Origin: Dioscorea cayenensis subsp. rotundata
Lineage: Eukaryota; Streptophyta; Magnoliopsida; Dioscoreales; Dioscoreaceae
DNA length: 64,000 bases
Reading direction: 5' to 3'
Assembly (NCBI RefSeq): GCF_009730915.1
Contig: NC_052474.1
Coordinates: 6,979,501 to 7,043,500 of the forward strand
This document shows, piece by piece, positions 36,175 to 48,063 of the stretch; position 1 is the first letter of the stretch; each line of letters opens with the position of its first letter. The notes below the pieces were generated by a model. That model did no database searches, had not been told where the DNA came from, and was given only the letters and a program-made list of their open reading frames with translations. Made by a program: the position numbers and the translations under genes.

Positions 36175-36655
36175 TATTCAATGAGAGTTAACATGCATGC
36201 AAGTAAGTTTAAACAAGATTAAATGATTTAGCGAGCTGAAGAACCGCCTGCTCCTAATTAATCAATCCCAGGATAGTTTTTGTTATGTATTTTATTTGTT
36301 TCATATCACTATTGGCAGTGTTTCCAAATTTTTCATGCAAGTTAAATTGCCCACGCTTAGGGAACTCATATATGTTAGTTCTTAATTTATCTGTAGTTTT
36401 CTATTTATTATTATTCTAGTTTTTTTTTTCTTTTAATAATCATGATTTATTTATTTTCAAAAAAAAATTGTATGTTCTTAATTTTTACATATATATAGGC
36501 TTGAATTTCATGAAATTCATGAAATGGAAGAGATATAAAGGTCTAACGCTAGTACTAGTAGCCACCTAATGTTATGATAAATTTATATATGTTTAAATGG
36601 AAGAGACAGCAAGCTTCTCATCTATTATTTTACTAATTAGAGACAAGGATTCAGA
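35514..36655. other. AT-rich intergenic DNA
   Basis: Includes an (ATT)n tract at 36128-36169. No gene seen. Confidence 0.5.
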
Positions 36656-36848
36656 CACCGTCCTAGAGATGGTAACGGGGCGGAAAATCCCCGATCGCGG
36701 GGATCGGACCCGACGGGAACGGGGATTCCCCGGTTTATTCTCCCCATGGGGGCGGGGGCTGAGGGCCAGCCGTCCCCGTTTGTTAAATGGGCGGGGGACG
36801 GGATTGCTATCCCCTGCCCAGCTCCCGTCACGGTTAAAAATAATAGGT

Positions 36849-37310
36849 TTAAACCTCCGTACAGTCCCTGTACTTTTTGAAAAGTTACCTTTTAGTCCAT
36901 CTACTATTTTCGGTGCCTTTATAGTCCCTTTACTTGTTAAAATGTGACTTTTTAAATCAGATGAAAGACGGACGTCCGGTTCTGTAGTCTAAAAGCGGTC
37001 GATGTGGCCTACGTGGACTTTTGTTTTATACAAATTTAATTGATGCCATCCGGCGTGGCTTTTTATAATAGATTAAAGATTAAAAATTGGAAAAAGTAAT
37101 ATTCATATATGTTATCGGATCCTCAATCACGGATCCAAAACTTAAAAAAATAAAACCCTTCTTCTTCCCGAGCCCTATCCTCTCACTCATCTTCGACGAT
37201 CCTCCGGCTATCTCAACCTCCATCTTCCCACCCAAGCCGACGATCCTCCAGCTATCTCAACCTCCATCTCCCCTTCCACACGGGACGTCGTCGCTGAGGG
37301 CGTACGAATC
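36849..37310. repeat. MULE left terminal inverted repeat
   Basis: Inverse of 41900-42360 with scattered substitutions and small indels. It carries two copies of the phrase CTATCTCAACCTCCATCT. Confidence 0.85.
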
Positions 37311-38054
37311 CTAGTGGAAATTATTTTAGGCCCCGTTTGGTTGTGTCCAATTTTATTAACTTGATGTAATGAAGAATAATCTAATATAATCCAACATTCA
37401 TTGTATTGACCTGCACATATGTCCAGTTTTATTAATTTATTACAATTGTATACAAGACTAATTTGATGTAATCCAATATTTATTTTATTCAATTACAATC
37501 CAATCCAAAATTTTTGATGAAATACACTTGTGTAGACTAACTTGATGTAATACAACTTACATATTCAATTATAACAATTATAATACAACATCAAAACATT
37601 TCCCAAAAATAAAAAGAAGGAACAGAAGTCAAAAATCTCATTGATGTATTATATCAGCAGGTCTGCATATATCATTCTGCATACATTTCAAACTCCAAAA
37701 AATTGGCAAAAGCCAAGTGACATCCAAACACAATAGCTGTGTTAAACAATATCAAAATTACACAGCAAACAGTATTGAATGACACGATCCATTAAAAAAA
37801 ACAAACAAACAAAATTCCAAACACAAATCACTGCAAAGTAGATCACTGGTGAGGATCATGTCTTTTGCTTGCTTGTTCTGCATAGCTTTGTTGTGTTGAC
37901 AACTCCATTTGCTCAATTGGTATAGAACTTGAACTTCAATATGTGTACTCTGTTCAGTTGCCCTCCAATCTCTCCTTGCCTACTAATTACAAACCAAAGA
38001 GCAAAAGTTAGTAAATGTAGAACTTTTCATAATTGGTAATTAAGTGGAAATAAT

Positions 38055-40980
38055 GGACAATTCTATTACCATCAGCTCAGAAGCAGTAATGAAGGATGAA
38101 CCATGTGGTACTTCCCTCCCAACTATAACTCCACCACTATGACCTCCCTTAAACCATATATATTTCACCAAACAAGGAAGTTAATCAAGCTTTGCAATAT
38201 TTTATTAACACAAGACAAACAAGAAAATGAGAAGTGTCACTTACTCTAAAGATATTTAATTTCCCTTGAAGAGCAATGGTTGTCCCTTTTTTCCTTATTG
38301 GTGCAGCATCTGTCCTTTTGCCCTTTCTTGTCATGGACCTGCTTTGCCTTATTGATGGCTCTGCATCACACGATGGTGTTGATTCAGGAAGTGTGCCATC
38401 AGATGCCACCTACATGAGCACAAAAGAAAAATTTAATCATAAAAACCTAAACAATTAGTAAGCAAGTACAGAACAAGATCTTGACATTTTCTTGGGCGAC
38501 ACGCCCTATTGTGGCCTTCAGCATGACATATCTTGCACCTCATACTCCTACCAACCCTAGAAATTTTCATAGTGTTTTTCTTCTTCCCTTCTAATGGTTC
38601 TCTTCTTCTCTTTTTGGCAGGTCTACCAGGCATTCTCCTAGTAATTGGTGGCAGCAATGCTCCTTTTTCACTTGTAGGTCGAGTGTCTACCTCTCAATGG
38701 TTTTAACATTAAAGCGATATGCGAGTTAAATATGTGTCTTTGTTAAACCACTCGAGACAAAATAATTAATTGGAGTGCGCTTACAAAAAGAGCTACTGCA
38801 ATGGCATGCTGGCATGGCATGCCACTTTTATCCCATTTTCCACAGCTACATGTATGGCTTGCAAGCTTAACAACAAACCCCTGCCTTACATGCTGTACAG
38901 GGTCATCATAATACACCTCATGACATGCTCCTCCATTCCAGTCAACCTGCGATTTTCCACTCTACAACTTTTCCTTTTCAAGTTTGCTAAGTATGTTAGG
39001 TCCACACTCAAATTTCCATTTCATAGCATAAGATCTCTTACTGACTATCATGTTCATAATATAGTGTCTTATGTCTTCAAGTAAAGAAATTATTGACTTT
39101 GCTTCGGCTTCAAGAAGAACCCCATTGAAAGTCTACGCACATATTGTTATCTACAACTTCACATTTCACCATATCATTGAAGTAAGCTTGGCACCAACCT
39201 TTAATTGGCCATTTCTCCAATAATTCACTCACAGCCATTTCTCCCCCATTCAAATTCCTCATCATTTGAAGTTGTTTATCCACATCAGGCTGATTGGTTG
39301 CCTGGCGATCATCAAAAGTGCATTTGCGGGTTCTTTACTTTGGAACTTCTTCCCCATCTTGCATAAATGTGTCTAGCACACATTCTATGCTCAATAAAGG
39401 GTAGAAGCTCATTCACTGCATGAATGAGACCCTAGAAGAAAAAGTGATGACAAAATTAAATTAAGTTAAGTTATGTTGACAACTATAATATTAAAGTGGA
39501 TTTAATACAAACCTTACGCATGTCAGCTAACCAAAAGACCATCCAAGCCCTTCTCCCATACAAAGATCATTCTTAAGGTGCTCAATAAACCATGACTGAC
39601 TCTCCGTTGTTTCTTTCTCCACTATTGCCCATGCTATAGGAAACATTTGGTTGTTTCCATCTCTTCCAAGCTACTGACAAACAAGCTGGCCTTTTTAACA
39701 ATCCCTTCAAAAAAACATCCATCAAGTCCTATCAATCTCCTCGACCCAGTAAAAACCCATCCCACGATAGCGACTATGCAAATGTACATTTTCTAAAATA
39801 CAGGGACACTCATTCGATTTTTTCCTTTCGGAAACAATTGTCACGATGTCTACCTCTATTTGTATTTTTTTAGCTCCAATGCATAATTGTTCAATATTTT
39901 TGAAGTCTTCCCTAAATTGATTTTTCAATTTTTAATGACCAACCCTCCGGCATTTCTTATCACTTTATTAGTTACAAAGACCCCTAGCTCTCTCCCGACC
40001 CGATTAGCCTTCAATTGGCTTGTCTTGATGAATGGAAACCCACTTATTATGTCACCAAATCTTTTTAGCAATAATATGAGTCGTCACTCTTTTTGTTTCT
40101 AGTAGTTTTCAATAGGCATGTGTGTTACGCAACATAGTGTTTCACAACAAATTCTTTCTTCCCATCTGCACCAAGAACATAAAATTAACCATTTACAACC
40201 TTCCGACTTGCATTTTGCCCTCAAACCTTTGCATCGAATCATTCTTCACATATTTAAATTCAAACCCTTTCCTTGTGGAGAACTCAACCAACTCATTCTT
40301 GAATTGTTTCAAATATGTAAAACTCGGGGTTCAAGCGAAATTCGACCATTGGAAGATTAGGATTATACCTTTTTCCTATTGGATTGATATCTTCTTGCAT
40401 CATCCCGCCTCGGATCCCTGCACTTGTATCTTCATAACTCTCGAGGGTCATCGACTCAAAATACTCATCATTATACCCGAAAATTTTCCAAGTAGGATCA
40501 AACTCTTTTTCTTTATTTGTTGTAGGTGTGGCAGATCTTACCCAGTCATCATCTCCACCCTCACTCATCATCAACTCTCTCTTATAGTGTTCTTTTCATC
40601 TTGACATATTTGGTGACATTTTCACTACTTTGATTCCTTTCCTCATCCTCATCTAAATTGTCACAGTCAAATTGGGCATCTACCAATCTCTCCTCATCAT
40701 CAGTTTTTTCTCCATCCGAGCAGCCCATTTTTCACTACTAGTACTAGTATCACCCTCCCTGCACATTCTCTAACCTCGACGGTGGCACCAGTCTTACGAC
40801 ATCTTCTAGTTCAACAACATTATCCACATTGTCTTGGATATCTCCTAAGTCAAATGAACACTCCACATTGTCCTCGCATGCTATCTAATTCCACACCTCC
40901 TTTAATACTATCATGCACATCATCTTCATTGTTTTTCCACACCTCCTTCATTGCCCATCTCTTTATCTAATTCCATAACT
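38055..40980 (-). pseudogene. MuDR-type transposase, degenerate
   Basis: Minus-strand pieces in the expected order. First comes an acidic N-terminal region (about 40980-40600, then EGGDDDWVRSATPTTNKEKE). Next is the pre-catalytic MULE block, then EHRMCARHIYARWG (about 39430-39340), which resembles the conserved MULE transposase core. After that come MLPPITRRMPGRPAKKRRRE and a C-X2-C-X4-H knuckle (38657-38490), typical of MuDR C-termini, and a basic tail exon (38409-38190). Frequent frameshifts and stops mean no functional enzyme is encoded as written. Confidence 0.75.
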
Positions 40981-41899
40981 TCAACTAACTCCACATATAG
41001 ATAAAGCATCACATAAGTATTGCATAACATCACTTTTAGGATTTCATAAAACCAAAAATAATTGAGGGTTATATGGCATTCTAAAATAATATTGAATTTA
41101 GTTTTAGTTGAGGATCATAACAAGACAACTTAGTTTAAGTTTTTAAACATATGAGTTTTTAAACATATGAATATTTAAAAAAAATATATGAAGCTTCTAT
41201 CCCTTCATAATTGTGAAGGCAAGGCACTCAATTGACCAATTCAATAAAAATTTCCCAATAGCATGACTTCAAAGCGTGTCTTACCTTAGGCCTGATAAAG
41301 AAGACAGTACCCTGAATCCCTCAAAGAATCTCCCCAACTGAAAACATAAGCCACTAGTAAGGATAAATGGCAAGAAGAAAATTAATATGCCACATCTTAA
41401 ACCATCTATTCATTCACACAACATGCAAGGATTAGAGATTTACAAACACATGCACACAATCAACATGATTGTAGTGGAAGGATTGGAATGGGAACTCTTA
41501 AAGAATGAAACAATTAAACAATTGAATCCCCTTAAACTATCTATTCATCAAGATTGAGTGGAACAAATAGATTAGGGCAGATCCAAAATGAATCTCTATC
41601 ATCTAATTCCACACATCACAACATTACTCCCACTCACAACAACGCTAATTTAGTTGTATTAAACCTATTAAAGCATAAGCAAGAACTTACCGTGAGGATG
41701 AAGAAGATTGACTTCAATGATAGGGTTGAGGATGTCAGACGGGGGCCTGAACTAATATCCAGCAGGATGAGGTCGCTCGGCTGACGACATCGGTGTGGGA
41801 ATGGGATATGGAGGGTGAGATAGCCAGAGGAATGTCGGAGATTGCTAGGAGGGCAGTGCTAGTGAAGAAAAAGGGGGGTAAATGTTAAGGATCCAGGAT

Positions 41900-42360
41900 C
41901 CAGGGTGAGGATCCGCTGACGACGTCGGTGTGGGAGGGGGAGATGGAGGTTGAGATAGCTGGAGGATCGTCGGCTTGGGTGGGAAGATGGAGGTTGAGAT
42001 AGCCGGAGGATCGTCGAAGATGAGTGAGAGGATAGGGCTCGGGAAGAAGAAGGGTTTTATTTTTTAAGTTTCGGATCCAGGATTGAGGATCCGATAACAT
42101 ATATGAATATTACTTTTCCAATTTTTTAATCTTTAATCTATTATAAAAAGCCACGTCAGATGGCATCAATTAAATTTGTATAAAACAAAGCCACGTGTAG
42201 GCCACATCAGCCGTTTTAGATGGCAAACTGGACGTCCGTTTTCGTCTGGATTTAAAAGTCACATTTTAACAAGTAAAGGGACTATAAAGGCACCGAAAAT
42301 AGTAGAGGGACTAAAAGGTAACTTTTTGAAAAGTACAGGGACTATACGGAGGTTTAAACT
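41900..42360. repeat. MULE right terminal inverted repeat
   Basis: Partner of 36849-37310. It ends at GGAGGTTTAAAC, directly followed by a (TA)n tract inside the host hAT element. Confidence 0.85.
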
Positions 42361-42716
42361 ATATATATATATATAAATTTGTAATTTAAATTATTTACAA
42401 TTTTGCCATTTTTATAAATTATCTCATTAAATTTCGTTTTGTTTAAACATTTGTAGTATTTTGTTTTTGTAAATTTTGTTTTGTTGGTTTGTTGAGCTTT
42501 ATTTTGAATGATTTTTATGTTTATCATGTGTGTTAGTGTGTATTAGTATTAGATTTTTTTTAAAAAAAATTAAACAAACCTTATAGGTATATGGGGATCC
42601 CCGCAGGGACAGATCCCCGCGGGGATGGGATTCCCTGTCCCCGACTCTCGCGGGGACGGGGTCGGGGACGGGGAGACCCCTCCCCATCCCGCCCCATTAC
42701 TAGCCCTACACCGTCC

Positions 42717-44339
42717 TAGATTGATTAGAAAATTCCTCTTGATATTTTGTATTGATTAATTAATAACTTTTTTTATCTATAATTTTCTCACATCAAATCA
42801 ATATTTTAATTTTTATAATACGAAACCAAAATTAATTGTGTGTGTGAGAATTCTTTCACATTTTTTTTCTGTGATTATAATCAAATTAATATTTTAATTT
42901 TTTATAGTAAGAAACGAAAATTGTGTGTGCGTGAGAATTCCTTCTCATTTTTCTTTTCTGTAATTATTGTCGCCATTAAATCAATATATTAATTGTTATA
43001 CTCTCAAAAGTGTCTCAATGTACCCTTCATTTTGTTTTACTCTTATTATTATTATTTTCTTTTTGTTTGGGGACGTATTCTCTGTCTTATTGTTTTTAAA
43101 ATATTTCTTTATCTCTTTTATTTATTTTATTATTTATAATTTGAGAAAATTTTATTAATGGGTATGAGCCTAGAATAGTTTAATGGTTAAGAAGTTGGGA
43201 TTAAAAATAATTAGTAGTTAGTATAGAATAGTTTAATAGTTAAAATATTACAAAGGAAGCATGCGCCATTACCTATTTAGCAAAATTGTAATCCTACCTA
43301 ATTTAATTCATTTTTCTATATGTATATAGCCCAAGAAGAGGGGGTAAATTTTATTATATTTGAAACATGAGTTACACACTCAAATTACAAGTGTTTAATA
43401 TCACCATCCAATCATGGTTTAAATTTTCATACTTGTAAATTTTTAAACATTAAAAATTGCAAAAAGTATAGATTCGATTATTTTTAAACAAATTATATAG
43501 AATAGTTTGATAGTTAACATATTATGATATGATTTGAATCCAAAGAATATGACTAAAATGGTTTATAGACCAGTGGTATTGACTCAATTCGAAAAATAAA
43601 TGTAAATAAATGTGAGATAAGTAAGAAGTCTTAAGTTTAAATTTAACTAGATACAGTAATAATAATGGGTCATCAGTTATTAGTGTGTATTTACTATTTA
43701 AATTTTGATTTTCTGACCTATGTGCACACCGTTAATGTAAACGGTGCTTTTCGCTTTCATTTAAAATGAATTAGATTGACTCGTACAGATAGAAGTCTTC
43801 TCTTCCAAAACCTTTTCAAAAGGGTGGGAAATTACTTCTCCTCATAATGACACATTTTTTCGAGACTTTAAAATTCAATATATAAAGATTCAATTTTGCC
43901 AGTTCATCAATTGATAACAAGGATGCTTTGGACAAATTGACGATCGGTCAATCAATCAGGACACTCATCTTTTGTAATTAAATTTTGAAGTATTTTTTGA
44001 ATTAATAATTATTCCAAACTATTTGAGTACGTTTGAATTTTGTGATCTTCTTTCTTTGATTAAATAAAACGGATAATTTTGAACATCTTCAATTTGCAAC
44101 CCAATGAAGCAGTTGTTGGAAGAGCACAATTTTCAATATCATAACAATAAAATAAAAATAAACAATTTTCAATTTTCAATCATGTGATCTTCTGTTCATA
44201 ACATTCTGGCTTATGTTCAACATTTGATCAAGAGATATAATCTACATAACAAACAAAAAGGAAAAAATCTAGCAATAAAATGCATCATCTCATCTACAAA
44301 TGCATAAGAAAGCCCTTGAAAGAAGGATTTCTTTCAACT
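42717..44339. other. AT-rich intergenic DNA
   Basis: Low-complexity AT-rich sequence, with two partial copies of GAGAATTC.TTC.CATTTTT near 42850 and 42930. The right end probably contains the 3' untranslated region of PSA3. No gene seen. Confidence 0.5.
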
Positions 44340-47300
44340 TCAACCATCTTTCTCTTTCAGAAATTGCAGGTCCTTCAACTGCTGGAGGTCCTTCAGTTGT
44401 CGTTCTAGAGCTTCTTTCGATGACGGCTTTGGCTCAACATAAATTATCCTCTTGCCTTCAGCTAATTCCATTGCCGTGGTCCGGACTATTCGGTCAATCT
44501 CGGATTTTCCTACTGAAGGAAAGACAGCATTTAGCATGCTGCAGAGCAATCTCGCATCTTCGTCTTCAATGGGATCTTTACCAAAGCAACAAACATATAT
44601 AGCATCAAGAGCTTTCTCTACTCTAATCTTCATGGGAACTTCTGGGGTTGCAGCTTTGGTCTTTGCTCGCCTCTGCATTAAAATGTAGGAAGTATTGAGC
44701 GACAATCAGTGAAAAGAGAGTAATTGAAAAGGCTGAAATGAAGCAAAGAAAAATTCACTTATTTTTTCATTTTACATAAAAAATATAAGAAAATATTTAA
44801 TTCTGCTCTATTTTATATCAGTCTATCAGATGAGACATAGTTACAGAAGCAGACCAGAGTACAACCACAACAAACAGAGATGCAGAAACACACGCAAAAA
44901 AAAAAAGGGCACAGTGAAATAAATTAGTCATTGGAAGCTGAAAGAACAAAGTGGATCTTGTATTTCCTACTGGTTCACCAGTCATCCCTTTTGCTCTATT
45001 GTTTTATTTCTCAAAAGATTTTATCATGGGTTAGTTGCATGTTGGGCCTCTGATTTCTTGTGCGTTACTAACTTGATTTGTTGTATGCAAGGTAATAGCT
45101 ACAACAAAAATCAGCAGATTTAATCAGCTTTAGTGAATGTAAACCAATAAATTTTAAATGTCATTTTCCATTGAGGAGAAAACTGCCACCCTCAGCACAA
45201 GCAGCTACTTTAATTGATAAATTTTAGAGAAAACTAGGTTTCTGTTATGATCAAAATAATATTGATATTAAAAACATCAAGAGCACAGGCATAACCATGA
45301 TAAGAACGGTGAACAATTGCAAGAACACCGATAACCTGTTTTGCGGCATTCATAATTGCGAGGAAGTTCTGCTCTTCATATTCAATGTCATTGGAAATTC
45401 GAAGCCTGGCCACACCTTCCAGTATCTCTTCGGATTTCAATAGACCAGCACCAATGGCAGCTAACCAACAGCAGAGAAGAACATACAACGGATCTCCTGC
45501 CTAACAGAAAAGAAGAAAGCTCAATTCAACTACCCTAGAAACAACATAAGATGGTCATTTTTTTATGTTAACATTTGGGAAATCATCACAAACTTAAAAG
45601 CTGGTTGTTTTTGATGCTCATCTTGAGTTTCCATTTGTCGACAATCACTGCATTCTTAGTAACAGATGAACAAGTGATTAAGAGAGCTAGGTTACAATGT
45701 TCATTGGACACTCTAAGAGAAATGAATAAAGCTGCAAATGAGGAGATGGTCTGATATTATCCTTTATTTTTAAAACCCCTCTTCTTTCTTCTTTTTATTT
45801 CCCTTGATCCAAACATACCATACCCTGGTAAAGCCACACAAGGGAATTCACCACCCATTCTCCTATTTCAAATAGGCAATTCTACAATGTGGCTACCTCC
45901 TCTATCTACATGTAATCCATAAGACATAGTCCATTATTGCAAATTTTCATAAGACAAAGGAATTCATAAGACATAGTCCATTATTGCAAATTTTCAGTTC
46001 TTCAATCAATGACAAGATATTTAGTTGTTTGCATGCACTAATTTATACAATACTTGAACATGGATTCGTAGACTTATTTTATTTCTAAGGTTGTGAACAA
46101 ACTAACTCCTTATTTATATTCCCTTAATCCAAATAATAAATTGCACAAAGGACACCATAACAAATACCCATCCAAATTTTAAAAGCTATAATATTTGGCT
46201 CTTTGACCGGTTGTACGACTATTTAGATTATGCAATACTTGAATGTAGATTCCAAACTGACTAACTTTTTTATTTTAAATTCTGTAGGCAAACCACCACT
46301 TCCTTTATCTTCCTTAAATCCAAAAACACACAAAAGAAGCTTAAAAAGGAAATCAATACTATGAATTCTACTACTTCAAATTGTGTCAATGATGCAATGT
46401 CCCATTGACCATGGACAGGATTACCACTTGTACACATGTACTATTAACACAGATTCTAGACTGTCATTTTTTCTTTTTTCTTTTTCTTTTTTCTTAGTCT
46501 ATGATTTTGGGCATCCCACCACCTTCTTATCTTCATTTAATCCAAATACACACAAAAAGAAATAGCACATTCAAACTCATAATGCATACTCTATTATTAC
46601 AAATTTTCAATAATACAATGTATCATTGATCTTAAAAAAGATAACAAACTGTGCATATAAATTATCAAACAAAACTTGAATATGGATTCCAAAGTACAAG
46701 AAGCTGTACAAAAAGGTTACTAATGAATATCCTAGAATTTCCCAAATTTTCAACTCTACAAAACCCCCTCATCTGATAAAAAGATCATTATCTGCATGCT
46801 TGAATTACAACAGTACTTGAAATTGAATCCAGGTATCCATTTTTTTATCTTTCATTTCTGAGATTGTGCACAAAGAAATTCACTTGGCACAGTCTACTAT
46901 TACACAATGCAATGAATTATCAAGTAAAAGAAAGTAAATCAGATTCCTTCCTAAACCCTAATCTCAATGGAACTAAACCAATGTTTATAAAAAGACAACG
47001 GCTTTCAAGAATGGTGGAATGAAGTGCTGCTTTGCGACGCCATTTCATTGATTCAATCACTGAAAAAACGAAGTAATTCGAAGAGAAAGAGAGGAAAAAA
47101 GACGAACCCGGCCACGGCGATCCTGAAACTCATAGAAGGCTCGTGAATCGCTGATGCCGCAGTTCTTGCCGACGCGACGGCGGAACTCAGCGAAGTCGAT
47201 GATGTCGCCGCCGATGCCGCCCTCGTCGTTGAAGATCCTGGCAAAGAGTCCGACCAAGGGGAGCGATCCGATGACCTTTCCGGCGATGCTAGCTGCGGAG

Positions 47301-47440
47301 TTGGGATCCCTCTCCATGTAGCAGACTATCCGAGACCTAACAGGGCGACATGAGGAGGTCTTGGAAGAGCTGGAGGATATAAGGCGTAGCTTGGTGGATT
47401 GCAGGAAGGAAGAGGCGGAGGTGGCCGTGATGCTCGCCAT
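44340..47440 (-). CDS. PSA3: Photosystem I assembly factor PSA3, chloroplast
   Basis: Three exons on the minus strand, 47440-47108, 45500-45336 and 44672-44340, give 276 residues and a TGA stop. All introns are GT-AG and phase 0. PSA3 is a stromal factor needed for photosystem I assembly. Residues ~1-38 are Ser/Thr-rich and basic, as in a chloroplast transit peptide. The mature part has VIGSLPLVGLFARIFNDEGG, IDFAEFRRRVG and FYEFQDRRGR, then LYVLLCCWLAAIGAGLLKSE and LRISNDIEYEEQNFLA in exon 2. Exon 3 holds IRVEKALDAIYVCCF and a Lys/Gln-rich tail. The match to remembered PSA3 sequence is strong along the whole length. Intron 1 (1607 bp) carries internal repeats. Confidence 0.85.
45770..46930. 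repeat. Diverged ~200-bp tandem repeats in PSA3 intron 1
   Basis: About five units share, in order, TACTTGAA.TGATTCC-type words, a pyrimidine-rich stretch, CCTTAATCCAAA and CACACAAA, then TATTACAAATTTTCAAT. Starts are near 46048, 46232, 46437, 46672 and 46810. A separate exact 32-base repeat (CATAAGACATAGTCCATTAT...) occurs at 45919 and 45966. Confidence 0.55.
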
Positions 47441-48063
47441 TCGAGGGCGGTGGTGAGGTTCTCACTCAGTGCAGCATCGCCATGGCGTTATCCTTCTCCA
47501 ATGTCAGATAGCAACACTCTCGGTAACATTACCGCTAGAAATTATATATGTAATTTTGCAAACACACCCTAAAAAATTTTATAATTTTGTCAACGCGAAT
47601 GTAACGTATATAAATATGAGCTTGTGTCATCTACGTACATTTATAAATTTAAAATCAATGAAAAATACACAAACACCATTAGATTAACCGCATGGACTTT
47701 GAGGTTTAATCTTGAATTCTCTTTACTAAAACTAAAATTATTCAGTATTTTGTGCAACCTTATTAAGATTGCACAGTATGAGTTCACAAAATGGCAAGAT
47801 GCACACACAAAGGTAAAATTTCTTTAGTAGAAGTCTCAAAGAACAGCCTGTCAAACTTATAACATGTATAGATTTCCCTGTACAAATACCCTAACAAAAT
47901 TTTCTCACACAAAAAATATCAGAAATCATGAACAGCTGATACAACCCAGTATTATTTACTGCATAATTCCGCATCTTCTAATTAAACAATTTCAGGGTTA
48001 TTTCTGTACATAACTCCGGCCGGAGACATTTATGGAGTGAAGTTACTTGAATCGAATTCAGGA
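47441..48063. other. Spacer between the SUMO protease stop and the PSA3 start
   Basis: Both genes run leftward, so this holds the protease 3' untranslated region and the PSA3 promoter and leader. No clear TATA box identified. Confidence 0.5.

Larger units (their letters stand above)
36849..42360. mobile_element. Mutator-like element (MULE) with ~460-bp terminal inverted repeats
   Basis: 36849-37310 and 41900-42360 are long inverted repeats, about 90% alike by eye. They start GTTTAAACCTCCGTA and include GGGACTATAAAGGCACCGAA on the right-hand copy. A decayed MuDR-type transposase lies between them. The target duplication is not resolved because the flanks are AT-rich and differ. Near the inner left edge TTAGGCCCCGTTTGGTTGTG looks like a separate MITE end, but I found no partner. 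Confidence 0.75.
36664..42708. mobile_element. hAT-type element split by a nested MULE
   Basis: Ends TAGAGATGGTAACGGGGCGG and CCGCCCCATTACTAGCCCTA are inverted repeats. They are flanked by a perfect 8-bp duplication CACCGTCC (36656-36663 and 42709-42716). The hAT-type sequence itself is only 36664-36848 plus 42361-42708, rich in GGGGACGGGG words. Everything between belongs to the Mutator-like insertion. Without it the element would be about 530 bp and non-autonomous. Confidence 0.8.

Noticed and set aside
37331..37350. Second nested MITE inside the MULE starting GGCCCCGTTTGGTTGTG
   Set aside because: No inverted partner end was found before 41900, so it may just be subterminal MULE sequence.
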